NCBI RefSeq assembly: GCF_026151205.1
Contig: NC_087076.1
Span: 17,843,419-17,907,418, forward strand
Source of the DNA: Bolinopsis microptera
Taxonomy: Eukaryota; Ctenophora; Tentaculata; Lobata; Bolinopsidae
Reading direction: 5' to 3'
Length of the DNA: 64,000 bases
Shown: positions 9,122 through 21,638 of the stretch, one piece after another
How positions within the stretch are numbered: the stretch's first letter is position 1
How the letters are laid out: each line of letters begins with the position of its first letter
Made by a program: the position numbers and the translations under genes
The notes under the pieces: model-generated
The model's database searches: none
The model's input: only the letters and a program-made list of their open reading frames with translations
Told to the model about the DNA's origin: nothing

Positions 9122-11660
9122 ATGGGTTACCACATTTTTGAGTCCCACAATAATACTTGTCTCAACGAAATGGCAGTCTGTACCTTCCGCTTAATCAACG
9201 TAAGTTATGCTTTTTTAACGGCTACTTTTAGATTATCTCGAATGAGACGAGCGTGGAATGTTTTGAATTTATTGATCTACCACATTATAAATAAATATAA
9301 TACTATTATAATGAAACGGTTTACGTTTCCGGAACTTTTAGGATCTGATCTAATCTATATAATCTAAGTTTTGTACCACCGTGAAAAACAAATTCAGTAA
9401 AATAACAGATCTCTCCCCCCAGGGATCAGTGATAGTGTTAATTGGAGGAGTGGGGTTTGTACTGTGTGTAACGGTAGTGTGCTGTATCACATTCAACATC
9501 ATACACCTCTCTGAACAGCAGGTTATCTAGACTCTAGTAGATCTACTCACTCTAGTAGATCTACTCACTCTAGTAGATCTACTCAATCTACTCAATACAG
9601 GACCACGTCCTCTTCTTATCATAGCTACTTAACGTACTACTAATATACTTAACGTACTGTACGACTAGTGTTGGTCCTACTTACAGTTTACTATATGAAA
9701 TAAATCTACTCTTCATCATGCTAGATAATGGTTATTTTCCACCCGAAAGGCCGGTTTACTGTAGAGTTATTGCAGTATGTGTCTTCGTTGAAATGAGATC
9801 AACGCGATTAAAGTTTATGTTTTCTAAGACTGCACTTAGGAAATAAGATTAAAATAAACTCCTAACATGTCGAAGTAAGATAAAAACTAAACATGCAATG
9901 TCTCCCATCCCTCAGAACGTGTTCGTGATGAACGTGCTGGTTTGTGAGAGTTGTATTGCAGTGATAGGACTACTCAGAGGTATGGGGATAATATCAAGGA
10001 AGTGGGCTGGTGTGGAGGAGGAGCCTGGAGGCAGGGAGCTTATATTTTGTCACATTTACCCTCTCGTATCTAGAATATTTTGGTGAGTTTGTACTAAGAT
10101 CGCACCTACCCTCTTGTATCTAGAATATTCTGGTGAGTTTGTACTAAGATCGCATTTACCCTCTTGTATCTAGAATATTCTGGTGAGTTTGTACTAAGAT
10201 CGCATTTACCCTCTCGTATCTAGAATATTCTGGTGAGTTTGTACTAAGATCGCACCTACCCTCTTGTATCTAGAATATTCTGGTGAGTTTGTAATAAGAT
10301 CACATTTACCCTCTCGTATCTATAATATTTTGGTGAGTTTGTACTAAGATCGCACCTACCCTCTTGTATCTAGAATATTCTGGTGAGTTTGTACTAAGAT
10401 CGCACCTACCCTCTTGTATCTAGAATATTCTGGTGAGTTTGTAATAAGATCGCATTTACCCTCTCGTATCTAGAATATTCTGGTGAGTTTGTACTAAGAT
10501 CCTTGTTGCCAAATGTTTTGAGTGATAGCAGGTATTTTAAATTGCTGCGCTGCATGCAAAATGATTCGAGGGGTTTAATTTGATAAATAAAAAATATGAC
10601 TGTTTTTTTGTTGTTGTTGTAAGATTTGTGGATCTGGACGCTGTAACTAGTAGACCTATTTTCTTAATTTGCTCACATCACTCACAGTCAGCCGCTCTGT
10701 CATGGTTAACCACCTTCAGGCTTCATTGTGTTGTTGGTTAATCATATGAACGGGATATAAATACCTCATTTTATTTCAAGAAAATACTGATATTCCATTG
10801 TTTCAGGTATTCTAAAGTCCCGGCCCTGCTGCCCCTAACAATTGACCGGTTTGTAGCGGTGGTGTTCCCTTTGAGGCACAAATCATGGATAACACGCAGA
10901 ACAAGCCTTGTGATGATAACTGCTCAGTGGACTCCCTGTATCTTACTGGTTATCTATCAGATTATCAACTTTTATCTTGGAAACAGCCAGGTAAATATAA
11001 GAAAGCTTACAACCATCTTGCCCTCGTGCCGTTTCGTCTTGTCTTATCTGGCTTCAATATTTATTCGATGAAAGGATCACTCGAGTATCATGCGCAATAT
11101 GCAACTATGCGAACTGATTATTTCAGATAAGATATCAGAAGTTCTACCACCGCTGTGTGTTATACGGTGAAAACAAGTTGATCAACAGACTAGACGCAGT
11201 CGTCTTCACCATCACTCCCTTCATCGTGATAGCAATCCTGTACGCCATCATCATCTACAACATCATCAAGAGTGGGAGGAACTGCACCAAGCTCCTCTTC
11301 AGATCCAGTATGATAGTAATAATGTGTGTAGTGGCCTACACTCCAACCTTCATACTAGAAGCGGGAGTTAGGATGAGTTACACGTGCGCGCAAGTGTCCA
11401 CCGTCACTCTCTACTACGTAAACTGTGTGTTTGACCCTATTATCTACGTTTACTCGGATCCCAATGTGAGGGGGAGTCTGAGGTGGAGGGTAGGTGACAG
11501 GAGGAGGAGGAGAGGGGCTGTTTTTAACAGTACGATTAGAAGGAGCAGGTTACCAAGCTATCAAGCAGGTTCCCGTGGAAGTATAGGTACAAGGGTGACT
11601 AACTCCTCACGTGGAAGTATAGATAACTCTTCTCGTTATAATCTCATGGTCTCGAAGTGA
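9122..11660 (+). CDS. Class A (rhodopsin-like) G-protein-coupled receptor
   Basis: Five exons (9122-9199, 9423-9521, 9916-10082, 10807-10990, 11127-11660) join in frame with GT-AG introns to give 353 aa. Exon 1 encodes an extracellular N-terminus with an NNT glycosylation site. Exon 2 is TM1 (about 29-55). TM2 follows from residue 60. Cys104 (FCHIY) lies exactly 24 residues before D128-R129-F130, the DRY-equivalent, as in rhodopsin-like receptors, and can pair with Cys186 in the second extracellular loop. TM5 contains the usual proline, TM6 reads CVVAYTP, and TM7 ends in DPIIY (279-283), the NPxxY equivalent. The tail is rich in Arg and Ser. It should be a plasma-membrane receptor; the ligand cannot be inferred. 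DRF instead of DRY and Glu in TM2 where Asp is usual are departures from the consensus. Exon 1 is the least certain part. Confidence 0.88.
9531..9590. repeat. Short palindromic tandem repeat in GPCR intron 2
   Basis: About three copies of a 20-bp unit containing the palindrome AGTAGATCTACT, directly after the exon 2 donor. Confidence 0.7.
10033..10500. repeat. Nine-copy 50-bp array duplicating the exon 3 splice donor
   Basis: The last codons of GPCR exon 3 plus the first bases of its intron are repeated head to tail. The donor GTGAGTTTGTA recurs at 10083, 10133, 10183, 10233, 10283, 10333, 10383, 10433 and 10483, exactly 50 bp apart. Units differ mainly at cac/cat and ctctcg/ctcttg. Only the first unit sits in the open frame: it ends ATTTTG and the others end ATTCTG. 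Confidence 0.95.
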
Positions 11661-14255
11661 ACTGGTACTCTACAGCGGGAGATACCAAATCACTTCTAAT
11701 ATATCTTAGTTCTGGACACAACTCGGCCTTTCAAAGCAGTAAACTTGTTCGAAATGAAGTTCAAATAATGTGTCCAATAATCGAGAGAAATAATATTCTG
11801 CGATTTGCACCGCGATTTTAGTACCATGAATCTTTCAAGCAGAAATAAGACTCGAACCCTATCGCTTTTTCCTTTTGTCTGGTAAATATGTTCCAGCTAG
11901 ATTAAAAATATTGTACATTATTTCGAATATTTCTATTAGATAATTTCCAGCTAGATTACAAATATTGTGTAATACTTCGAATATTTCTAGTAAACAATTT
12001 CCAGCTAGATTATAGATATTGTATACTCCAAATATTCAATTCATCTGCAGCTCTCTGCAGGATTCATGTTTAACAAACGTTAAACTAGCTCATGCTATGT
12101 TAAATACTAGACACACACCGCACTTTTGTAAACATGTAGTCTAGCACAAAACCACACGATATTCATTGTACTAATATTTGTAAGTCAGGGAAATACCTCA
12201 ACAAAACACGTCTCATTATGACGTGCTGGAAGCATTGTAGGTGTGTCAAAATCACGGTGCTTTGTTTCCAGCAATCATTACATGTAGTCACATCATATCC
12301 GGCTGAATACATGAATGCTTTTAGAATGTAGCACAGAAATCAAGTACAGCTGTTAAATGTAGATTTTAAAATTCTTAAAATTTTGTTACAGACTCAATTT
12401 TAACATTTTGATTCTCTAGTACAGCAATTACAAAGCCGTTTAAGCAGGATCCTCATTTCAGCAGCACAAGATTTTGTAGGTTTGGAACAGTATTTGACAG
12501 TTTATTGACAGTCGACTTGGCCACACACACATATTCTCTCAGCCACAAACTAAGTGTTGAAATATTACCACGCTTCCGACGGTCAGACCGACGAAAGAGG
12601 GAATTTTTTTAAATTAATGATTTAATTTATTTAGGAGGGGCTCCCAGAAACTTTTCATTTTTTACGGAATACGGGTACGAAAATTACATTTTCACAATTA
12701 TTTCTCAATTGCTGGTTTCGTTAAATCGTCACTTCTAGGTGAAATACTCAGCAAGCTTAGCCTCTCTTCGAAAATACTTCAACCTCAAGGCAACTTTTAT
12801 TCCCCAATGACCCCTACTTTATTTAAATACAAGTTTAAACAGAAGCTTTAACATGATTAAGTACACTATAATCATTGATCTTCAGTTCGTGATTCAATAC
12901 CCCAGTAAAGTAATTTAATTAGTACTACCTAACTATACTTTGCAGATAACAATCTAATAATCCATGATATCATGATGTATGAAAATGTATACTTGTTAGT
13001 TGACTCCCATCTCACTGAAACAAACCCGACACCCCAAAATGTATAATGTACATACTGCACCATGCTAGAAGTACAATTTCAGTATAGATCTGATACACAT
13101 GCAGCTCAACAATTCCCGGTATTTCCCCGTGTAGGATGTCAAATATCCCGTACATGTGATAGTGTGTTACTGATTACACCTAGATGTACACTGTGCACAC
13201 ATCATCGAGTATGTAGCGATCGTTTTACAGTATGTGTGTGTGTAGTGTGTGGTGATTCGTCCATTATCTGATATAATACTAATCAACGTCTTTGCTGTCA
13301 GTCAGTCTGATGTATGTACAGAATGTAGAATGTAGGGACCCATTTTTTAATTTGTATATTACAGAGATTGTAAACAATTTAAAATGTATTCCGTAATAAT
13401 GTTATGAACCATCTTGATAAAGTATTGTAATAAAGTTGTGTGTTGTTGACCTGTTATCAAGCATTACAAACTGTGGTAAACAGTTTAATAGGGCGTGGTA
13501 ACTGGTAACTTGACTACTGGAGTGCTGTAACATAATATGCAGTCATGATGTAGTTATTACAAGCAGCTCCATTCTTTTGATGATGGAACTATTTTAAAAT
13601 TGTTACCGCTCTAGAAGCATTTTGGAACGAGCAGTGCAACTGTTGAGGATAACTGTTGAAGTTTATTACAATGATGTTAAGCAAACCATGCAGACTGCCA
13701 TGTTAAACAGTCAAAAATGTCAACATTTATCAGATTCCTAAGGATATTTACCTCGCCGATAGTATCGGATAATAATGTAAAGATTAACGAGATCATCTCG
13801 GCAGATATCCTGAAAACATTTGGGCTGTTAATATGTTGCATTAGATATTTAAATAATCTCCAATATTTTGAATACCGATCATGCCAATGTATAAATTAGT
13901 AAGTCAGAGTTCAGACCTCCAAAAAGGGAGAAGCCAGTAAACTCAAAAACCGAAATCTTAAAATTCTCAGTCGTTCGTCCACATAATAATATAATATTAT
14001 GTATCAGTATTATTATGTTATTTTCGATATTATGTTACATAGCTAAGCATATTTCAATAACGGTGTACTGTGTAGTATCTCATGGACTAGTGGGTGGTTC
14101 ATGTTTATTTGATCTCCTTGTTAGATTGTGAGAGTATAAAGTCAATACATTACAACTAACTTACATAATACTAAAACTCACAACAAACTAACTTTATTAG
14201 ATTACAAACTAAAAGGTTTTAAGTTACATTATATACAAGGTATTAAGTTACATAC
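11661..14255. other. Intergenic or intronic DNA without recognised exons
   Basis: Lies between the GPCR stop and the last DOCK exon seen. I searched the minus strand for the expected next DOCK segment (start of the C2/DHR-1 region) and found none. The only structure noted is the small minisatellite at 11890-12030. Confidence 0.5.
11890..12030. repeat. Minisatellite, about 57-bp unit, 2.5 copies
   Basis: Three occurrences of 'ttccagctagatta' followed by 'atattgta' and 'cgaatatttct' at a spacing of about 55-57 bp. Confidence 0.8.
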
Positions 14256-17176
14256 CGTAAAAACGGTGCTGATATCGTTTAACCGTTCCCTGTCCTCAGG
14301 TAACCCATTCTTTGTTAGAGGAGCAAGAAACCTCTCACTGAAAAGTATTGTGACATCATTTTTTATAGTGTTATAATAGACATTGAATCTCAGAACTTTG
14401 GGAGAGATCAAGAAAATGGTTCAAATGTTCCGGAATGTTAATGGCCCGGGAATTAAATTCCTTAAATATTTGTAAATTTACATCATGTTATGTATATTTT
14501 GTGCTCTGTGCCAATACTCAGTGGGTAATGTATACAGAGTATTATTCCGTAATTTAATCATATTCAGCGGCAAGAATATTATTTAATATCACTGTCATCG
14601 CGGAATGGAAGTAAAGTTACCGGTCAACATTCCCATTTCCCAACCTTCCAGTTCTTCATAACATTATTGATATGTTGAGGAATGCATATTAGATATAATA
14701 AATAATAATATAAAAAAATTACAAATCTCGTACTACCTTCTTCAAATTGATATTGATATTGGGTTACTAAAACAACAGCTGCTCAGATATATCTAGCTAC
14801 AGTTTAGATGTAACATTTAGAAGGTCTAACCTGATCATTTTGTTATCGTCGAAGTTGTAGAGGGTAGCGTAGACCTCTAATGGAGTCTGGTTAAGCAGCA
14901 CACACTGGCATATTCCCAGGAACAAGTGAACTGGTTCGTTTGTTCTGGTTGCGTCTGATCCTTTGTGGGCCCGGTGTATGTTAACTTTCTTATGCTGAAA
15001 ACAAGTATCTTAGCATCTCTTAAGTTAACAATAACTCAGCTTAAGTTAACAATAACTCAGCCCCCAAAACAACAGAGGAACTGAAAGAAAGTCTAGTACA
15101 GAAACTCACAATATTGTACAGTTCCAGAACTCCCTTTTGATCGGGAGATATGTCCGAGCAGGTGACGGGGTTTACTTTGTTGCCATGCTCATCACGTGGT
15201 ACAAGATCCAGGCTGAGCAGCTGGTTACCGTTATCTATACTCTGTGTTATCTTCACTTTCTTTTCTTCCAATTGGTTCTGGTGGAATGCACAGATTTAAC
15301 TATGAGGGATCTAAAGCTGTACACTTTGTAATTTGACTGGGTGAAAGCAGATTTTATCGATCATCGATTCTTTTTTCGCATGCAGTCTTCTCAAAGATAA
15401 TGCTGCTCAGAATATTCAGAATCACACTTACATTTTTTAATCCTTGTTGTTACTTTATTAGTGTTGAAAGAGTTTAAAAAAATTAATTTTCGGCGAATAC
15501 AATCCCAGTGATAAAATGCATTGCATGCCCCCAGCCCCCCCCCCCCCACTCTATTACCTGTCCTAGGACGCCCAAATAGCTGGAACTCAAGCACTTGATG
15601 ATATCCGTCATTATTCCCTTGATCGAGCAGAAGAGATCTATTCTTGCTTTGTAGTTAAATAACTGGGAATCTTTGTATGTTTCCTGAAACGCAAACATTC
15701 TTATTAAATATTGATATAAAGTAGGCATACATTACATTTACTTTAATTCATAAATTAATATACTACTTTACTAAGTTCCCGACCAAATGGAGAAGATATA
15801 AACTGTAATTGTAAACACACGATACTATAACATAGTGCTACCACAAAGTTATAATCAGCTGAGAAGCCACTATATTATGACATGTCAGATGATTATCTTA
15901 CAGGCTGGAGGCAGTTAGGCTGTCAAGAGGTGGAGCACTATATTATCAGGTCCTATTACTTTCATTAACGCCGAGAGAGAGAATACGTAAGCAAAGCATT
16001 GCAATGAGCTCCAGTCAGGTGTATGAGAGCCAGTTCATTAAATTATATTCATCAGATTCATCAGATTCATCATATTCGTGAACTTATTTATTATCAGTGC
16101 ATCCTTTATTCATTTATGAAGCTCTTACCTGAACAAAGCATGTACAGCGTAGAGATAAGCCATTTGATTGTGAGTGGGATTATTAAAAGCCACCTATTCA
16201 GTGATTCTATGTTCTAAGTCATGAATTATGGGATCCTAACATACCGTAAACAAGTCCTTCCATAACTCATGCCATTCCCGCAGAACACTCTTCGCTTCCT
16301 CAGTTATGGGATCCTCTATGGGGATTATTGTGATCTGATTCCCGACAACTTCCCGTACCGAGGGCTTTATTTTAACGAAGGATTTGGGAAATATACCCTG
16401 AAGGATGAGAATGTTATACAATTCAGTCAGTGGTCATGACAAATTCTTATGAAATAGTTCAATCTGCCCTACTACTTTACTAATAACAATAAAGTTTCTG
16501 ATAAAATAGAAGTTACAATTAAAGATCAAAACTCATGCTATTTCAAGCGCATTTTAATCACTTTTAAAATAATTTATCCCATATCCAAATTGTAAGCAAA
16601 AAGAATTTCTAATTAATTCCCCGCTCGAACACTGCAATAACTCCACCTTAATGTGCTGTTTGCTGGTTGAACATCCTCTGTACCACCCATCACATTCCTC
16701 GTATATGTACACTCGCTCACCTAGCTCAAGTAATAAGCATTGTGGGTGATCACGGTGGAGGTTGTACTCGAAAACTGCTGTTAAACGTTATAGATGTGAG
16801 TATCAGTTAAAACTGATGTGGCAAGAGATACAATCACGCAATACTACCCTATTTAAAAAATACTTTCAACTTTCAACTTCATCAAGCTCTTATTTCTATA
16901 TAATTCATTATAGTTATACGTATACCAATGAGTAATAAGTCAATATAAAATAGTGTACAAAAGTGTTATATAAAGCTAGATGATTTACTCAATTGTTAGT
17001 AAATCAATTATATAAATTTCATATTATTTTCGTTGCCTATTTTTTGTTTGTTTGATATTTTAGCCATCAACACACATAATGTACACTACTAGGGCCGATT
17101 AGGGAAGAAATTACGAAATTATCAACTTACCAACTCCATAACAATTCTCATCTGGTGCAGGAGCCCATCTGCCCAT
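14256..17176 (-). CDS. DOCK-family guanine nucleotide exchange factor, N-terminal exons only
   Basis: Seven exons on the minus strand, 17176-17131, 16777-16647, 16397-16245, 15683-15558, 15277-15110, 14994-14831 and 14337-14256, join in frame to 290 aa. The start MGRWAPAPDE mirrors the DOCK1-type N-terminus. An SH3 domain follows (about 12-66, with EECDGWYRG and ending GIFPKSF), then the DOCK N-terminal helical region (LREWHELW, a 'DLVPRDEHGN' block, ISERFLAPLTKNGLP, DISTVFT). DOCK-A/B proteins bind ELMO through this part and activate Rac through a distant DHR-2 domain. The last exon ends at a good donor (gtatgt) in phase 0, yet no C2/DHR-1, armadillo or DHR-2 exon follows in the remaining 14 kb. 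Either the next intron is very long and contains the GPCR, or the gene is truncated. The family call is firm; the intactness is not. Confidence 0.9.
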
Positions 17177-17669
17177 ACTCTCCTCTTTTCATTCAGTCTT
17201 CAGCATAATATTCGCCATCATTTTATATCCTAGCAAATTTAGATAATCATTATTAAAGTCTGCATTATATTTAAGTAAATTATACAATGAAAACTTTTTT
17301 ACAGTTTATTTCTAATAGATGTAGCTACTTTAAAAATTGTTTTTCTAGTTTTAACATAATACTATGTAATACTTTATTATATAGTATATATACTAGAGAT
17401 TCTGATTGAGAAACAGGGGCTTGTGATATCGTTGATAAGTTTGTTTTATTGAATTTTTAAAATCAATGAATACCAATATAATTCTAAATCATATTTTTTC
17501 GATACATTACTCAACAAATTCGTGCAATTAAATTATGCACCATTAATAAATATCAATGATTTGAATAAATAAGATTAAAATGATTAAAAAGTTCAAATGT
17601 ATTACGCCAGTTATCCTGACATAAAATAGAAGTCATAATGACTGATAGAAGCTTCTTGAATCCAAGATA

Positions 17670-19607
17670 TCAATATCCTAACAGAGATAATTTTGCCACA
17701 TGATCAGTTTTTCGTTTAGTGGGCTTTAGATAACCCATGAAATGCAGCTCAGAGACAGCAGAGATGAACTGAGCATGAGTATCGCTACTGATCTTTTTCT
17801 TACCCAACATCGTATTGAAAGATTGAATCCAGTCATGAAGCGATATCAGTTTACCATGCTCATGAAACAAGTCATACAAATGACAAAGATCGGGTTTGGA
17901 TGTTTTTTCTGAACCTTGTAAGTACAAATTAGGATTGGTCAAACCCCTATGGAGAGCAGTTCGACATTTCCCTACCAACACGTTCTGAAGTTCAATGTGG
18001 TTTGAATACCAAACAATTTCATTCATTGGCCATGAAGTTGGAGCTGTAAGGGTGCTGAAATAATTTTCTAGTCGAGAAATGAAAGACAATTGAATTTCTT
18101 TCAGTTTTTCAAGAGATGCTTTTGTTTCATCCTTGTCGGTTTTTCCTTCAGGCATATTTCCAAAGATAGCATCCATTTCGTCAATTTGTAGTTTGATAAC
18201 TTTCATGAGAAGCTGTATTTTGGTGCTTGGACTTTTGATGTTTTGGCATTCATGGTATGTACTTTTCAAGCGCTCAAGAAAGGTAGAACTTTGAAGCATT
18301 CCAAAGCATTTTAATGCAACACAGACTTCCTTCTCTTCATGGACACAACCTTGCAGACAAAATGAATACAGCTCCAGGGGTTTACTCACAAGATTACTTC
18401 CAGGAATGTTTTTTATCAAATTATGTAATACTTTGAAACTGTAGAATAGTACCAGATAATTTTCATTACACTCTTGAAACATTTGATCGATTGCACTATT
18501 ATCTCCTTGCAGAAGTTTAAGAGCATAAGTCTTATTTGATACAACATTCTTTTCTACATGCTTTTGAACAGATGGCAATTGCAAAAAAAGTGCCTTTTCT
18601 TCACCACTAAGATCAGTTGTTTTGAATTCCAAACCATTTGCAGTTGCTTGTAAGTATTTGAATAGAGGCTGTTGCATGCTATGAGTAAGCAAAGCTACAT
18701 CAATTGTTTTCATCACATCATGGAGGCTATAACTCGAGAAACTAAACCTACTTAGAAGAACTTCAAACGTTCGGTATGACAGCTTGAAAGGAGTCTCAGT
18801 TCTTAGAAGAGAACTGAACAGTACCCTCTCCAGAAGCAGAGTTGGTGATGGTGGAGTAATTGTTGCAATATTGAGTTGACTTATTGCTGTTGAAGACATC
18901 CATTCTGCAGAAAGTTCTGTCCCAGTTGATAAACCCAAGACAAAGAATAGAGGGAATCTCTTATTTCTAGAAGAGCATACCTCAATAAGTTTGTCCATAA
19001 CGGATGATGGAAGAACATCAAAACGTGGAATGAAAAATACAATTCCATTACTAATCTGGCTTTCCATGACATGGTTGAACAAACCTTTCATGGAGAGGGT
19101 TTTACCCAGGATCTTGTTGGCGTCATCATCAGATGTCAATATCTGATTAAAAACATCTTTCAAGACAGAAGTAATTTCAGAATTCTGGGATGAATTTATG
19201 GTTGCACATTGCAAGTTTAAGCTTTCCTTTACTTTCTTTGAAGCAAGCTCATAAATGGGTGAGAATTCCTGAAAGTTAACACCTATTTTAAGAGTTAATG
19301 TTGGGATACCAATGTTTAGAGAAGCTTCAAGTCCATTTTGGATGAAGGTTACAATTTCAGAAGCCATGTCTTTGTTAACTTCATCTAGGATAATCTCAAT
19401 GGCATCTTTGAATTTCCTTTTGGTTACAAGGTACTGATCATATCTTGTAGATAATGACATTTTTGATTCCTCAGTAAATAAGTAGGGAAACTCAGGAGAG
19501 CGCTCACGTCTTTTAGAAGGTTTCTTTACAAAACATCCAGTTGATAGAGAGGTAAAATCATCCATTATTTTACAACCTGGATGTATATTGTTAACAATGA
19601 AGTTCAT
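17670..19607 (-). CDS. ORC3: Origin recognition complex subunit 3 (ORC3), intronless
   Basis: A single uninterrupted frame of about 645 aa. The N-terminus has the ORC3 signature after a short leader (STGCFVKKPSKRR, like the GCFV.KP of vertebrate ORC3). The centre has the degenerate AAA+ fold with FPLFFVLGLST and LLLERVLFSSLL. The C-terminal winged-helix region ends AVSELHFMGYLKPTKRKTDH, almost identical to other animal ORC3 proteins. ORC3 pairs with ORC2 in the complex that loads MCM helicase at replication origins, and it does not bind ATP itself. The first ATG is at 19607, but the methionine at 19565 (MDDFTSLS) is the better homologue start. The vertebrate protein is about 65 aa longer. Lack of introns contrasts with neighbours and could mean descent from a retrocopy that stayed intact. 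Confidence 0.93.
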   Translation of the reverse strand: MNFIVNNIHPGCKIMDDFTSLSTGCFVKKPSKRRERSPEFPYLFTEESKMSLSTRYDQYLVTKRKFKDAIEIILDEVNKDMASEIVTFIQNGLEASLNIGIPTLTLKIGVNFQEFSPIYELASKKVKESLNLQCATINSSQNSEITSVLKDVFNQILTSDDDANKILGKTLSMKGLFNHVMESQISNGIVFFIPRFDVLPSSVMDKLIEVCSSRNKRFPLFFVLGLSTGTELSAEWMSSTAISQLNIATITPPSPTLLLERVLFSSLLRTETPFKLSYRTFEVLLSRFSFSSYSLHDVMKTIDVALLTHSMQQPLFKYLQATANGLEFKTTDLSGEEKALFLQLPSVQKHVEKNVVSNKTYALKLLQGDNSAIDQMFQECNENYLVLFYSFKVLHNLIKNIPGSNLVSKPLELYSFCLQGCVHEEKEVCVALKCFGMLQSSTFLERLKSTYHECQNIKSPSTKIQLLMKVIKLQIDEMDAIFGNMPEGKTDKDETKASLEKLKEIQLSFISRLENYFSTLTAPTSWPMNEIVWYSNHIELQNVLVGKCRTALHRGLTNPNLYLQGSEKTSKPDLCHLYDLFHEHGKLISLHDWIQSFNTMLGKKKISSDTHAQFISAVSELHFMGYLKPTKRKTDHVAKLSLLGY

Positions 19608-20773
19608 CAATAAACATAACTATCCTATAATTTAGTATAATATACATTTAAAAAATAAGAATCACAAAGTATATTATTGTAATCATTGAGATAAATCCTT
19701 CTTATATCTTGATTAAGTCTATATGTTTCTATTTTTTTAAATATATAATATACACATGCAACAGACTTCAGGTTAACTTGGCTGAATGATCGTTCCCAGA
19801 TGATCATGGGGCCACTGCTCTCGACTTCGGAACCCCCCCCCCCCCCCCCCCACTGTTTACCTTGCAGCAGCTGTAGCAGCCTGACATACTCTCAAAATAT
19901 GATCACATTTCTTTCTAATGAACAACTGGGTCCTTTTACCAGCCACAATAAAATTGATCATGCCAGTACTGTCATAAACTGTAACCAACTATTTAAAAAT
20001 TAGATATCTTTTGCTAAATTTTAAATTTTAAGTCATAGAGCAATCTTCTCAATTTTAAAATTTTTAAGAATTATATTTTAACTATGATGTGGTGGCATTT
20101 CATACTTAACTAAATTTCAACTTTGAAAGTAAATAGATTATTAGTGACAACAAAATTATAGTTTAAGACATCCATTCTGCATTGTGTTTCCAATATTAGA
20201 ATTTATGATATGTATTGATTGAATAATTGGTAATAAATTTAACTTTTGTTTTATTACTTTTGTTTTATTAATATACTCATTTTAAATCAAGTTCTCGTCC
20301 ACTGTCAACTCGGCTGCGGTATTTTGTCCATATGTTGCATTGTCTTCCTGTGTCCCCGTCTTCCTGTCGATGCATTCTATCGAACCTGGTCCATACTTCA
20401 AGCAATTTTATGTTTGACTTATCGTCCAATGAAATCGCTGCATTTTGCAAGTCATTATGTATAATTAAATCAATTGTTACAATTTTGACTTATTGATAAC
20501 AACAATTATTGCTCTTAGAGGAGAAAGAGGGATAAAAAGTGGTAGTGCAGTTAAAATATAGTGGATTAAGATATAAATTTAGAACCAATAAACTGAATCG
20601 GCTACTATTTTACTACTTAAAGGGTTTTTATCAAATTTATTTATTCAACCTATGTCCCTCGTATGTAAAAGAGCGGAATGGAATCATGAATAGGACAGCA
20701 GGATGTGAGAATGCAAAAAAAACTGGTACGTACAGAAAACAAAAAAGACCAAACTACGCCTAGGAAGGGTTAA

Positions 20774-20893
20774 AAGATTGGAACGTTCAATGTTAGATCC
20801 TTAGTGAACAAAACAGTCGGAGTGTTAGAGCATCGTCGAGAAGTTGATTGTGACATCTGTTTTGTACAATGTACAAGAAAGCTTCTTTCGTGA
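20774..20893 (+). pseudogene. Decayed LINE (non-LTR retrotransposon) endonuclease fragment
   Basis: A 39-codon stretch reads KIGTFNVRSLVNKTVG, then LEHRREVDCDICFVQCTRK and a stop. This is the start of an apurinic-type endonuclease of non-LTR retrotransposons (pattern 'GTWNVRSL...L.RR.IDI..LQETR'). The catalytic Glu of the 'QET' motif is Cys here and a stop follows, so it is dead. No reverse transcriptase was found around it. Confidence 0.7.
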
Positions 20894-20955
20894 TGGAAAC
20901 ACATCTCAACGAAAAAACACAGAGAAGGAGGAAATATAGCTGTGCTATTTTGTGA

Positions 20956-21638
20956 TTTGTAGCGCGATGCGTTACTGTGCCGCGCCGCGTACTCAATGAG
21001 GCTTCTCACGCCTCGCTAGATCGGCAAAATGCGCTATACTGTTGACTGTGCCTCGCAGAACTGCGATGAATTGACATCGTCAACTAATTTCGTGATATGC
21101 AATATAAATAGTAAGGTCATGAAATACATTGTCATACGTTGTATGACCCGCCACGCACAAGTGCGCGGCTCCCCTGTATCGTAGGAACTCTATAGTGAAG
21201 CGACAGTGGGGGTCACCACGTGATACAAAATACAAATCCTTCCAAGTTTGTGAAACTTGTGAACTTGTATAGCTAAATTGTAAATTATATAAATATTTTA
21301 TGGATTTGCTTTTTATAAGATTGATTAATTTAAAGGAGCGCGCACTATATCTAGTCTTCACAAAAATTACATTTAATTTAAAACATACGTCTCACTGCTA
21401 AGAAGTTTGCAAAATAAAAATCCCAAATTTCGTACCCCGAATTAAATATTGATTTAATATGTAATAGTATCCGAATTATTAATGGTAATTATTAGTCGGT
21501 TACTACTATTGATTCACGATGTCAATCCTTCGTAGCTCGGTGAGGCACAGTGGTGCATTTTGCCGATCTACAGTGGTTGCGAGAAGAATTATTTGATGCG
21601 CGGCGCGACCCAGTAGTGCATCGCGCTACAAACTACTA
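20956..21638. mobile_element. Foldback (MITE-like) element with about 110-bp inverted ends
   Basis: Both ends read 'tttgtagcgcgatgc' inwards, followed by conserved 'cgcgccgcg', 'tagatcggcaaaatgc' and 'attgacatcgt' blocks, giving diverged inverted repeats (20956-21085 and about 21515-21638). No coding capacity, and no target duplication that I can read with confidence. Confidence 0.7.

Noticed and set aside
10033-10500. Regular 50-bp array as a CRISPR-like structure
   Set aside because: Units abut without unique spacers, and the array is an extension of an exon/intron junction in an animal gene.
11845-11875. T-loop-like GGTTCGAGTC on the minus strand
   Set aside because: No matching acceptor, D-arm or anticodon stem at the required distances.
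20275-20465. Minus-strand frame of about 55 codons that reads like a protein
   Set aside because: No splice sites, start or family match could be supported, and it lies among mobile-element debris.
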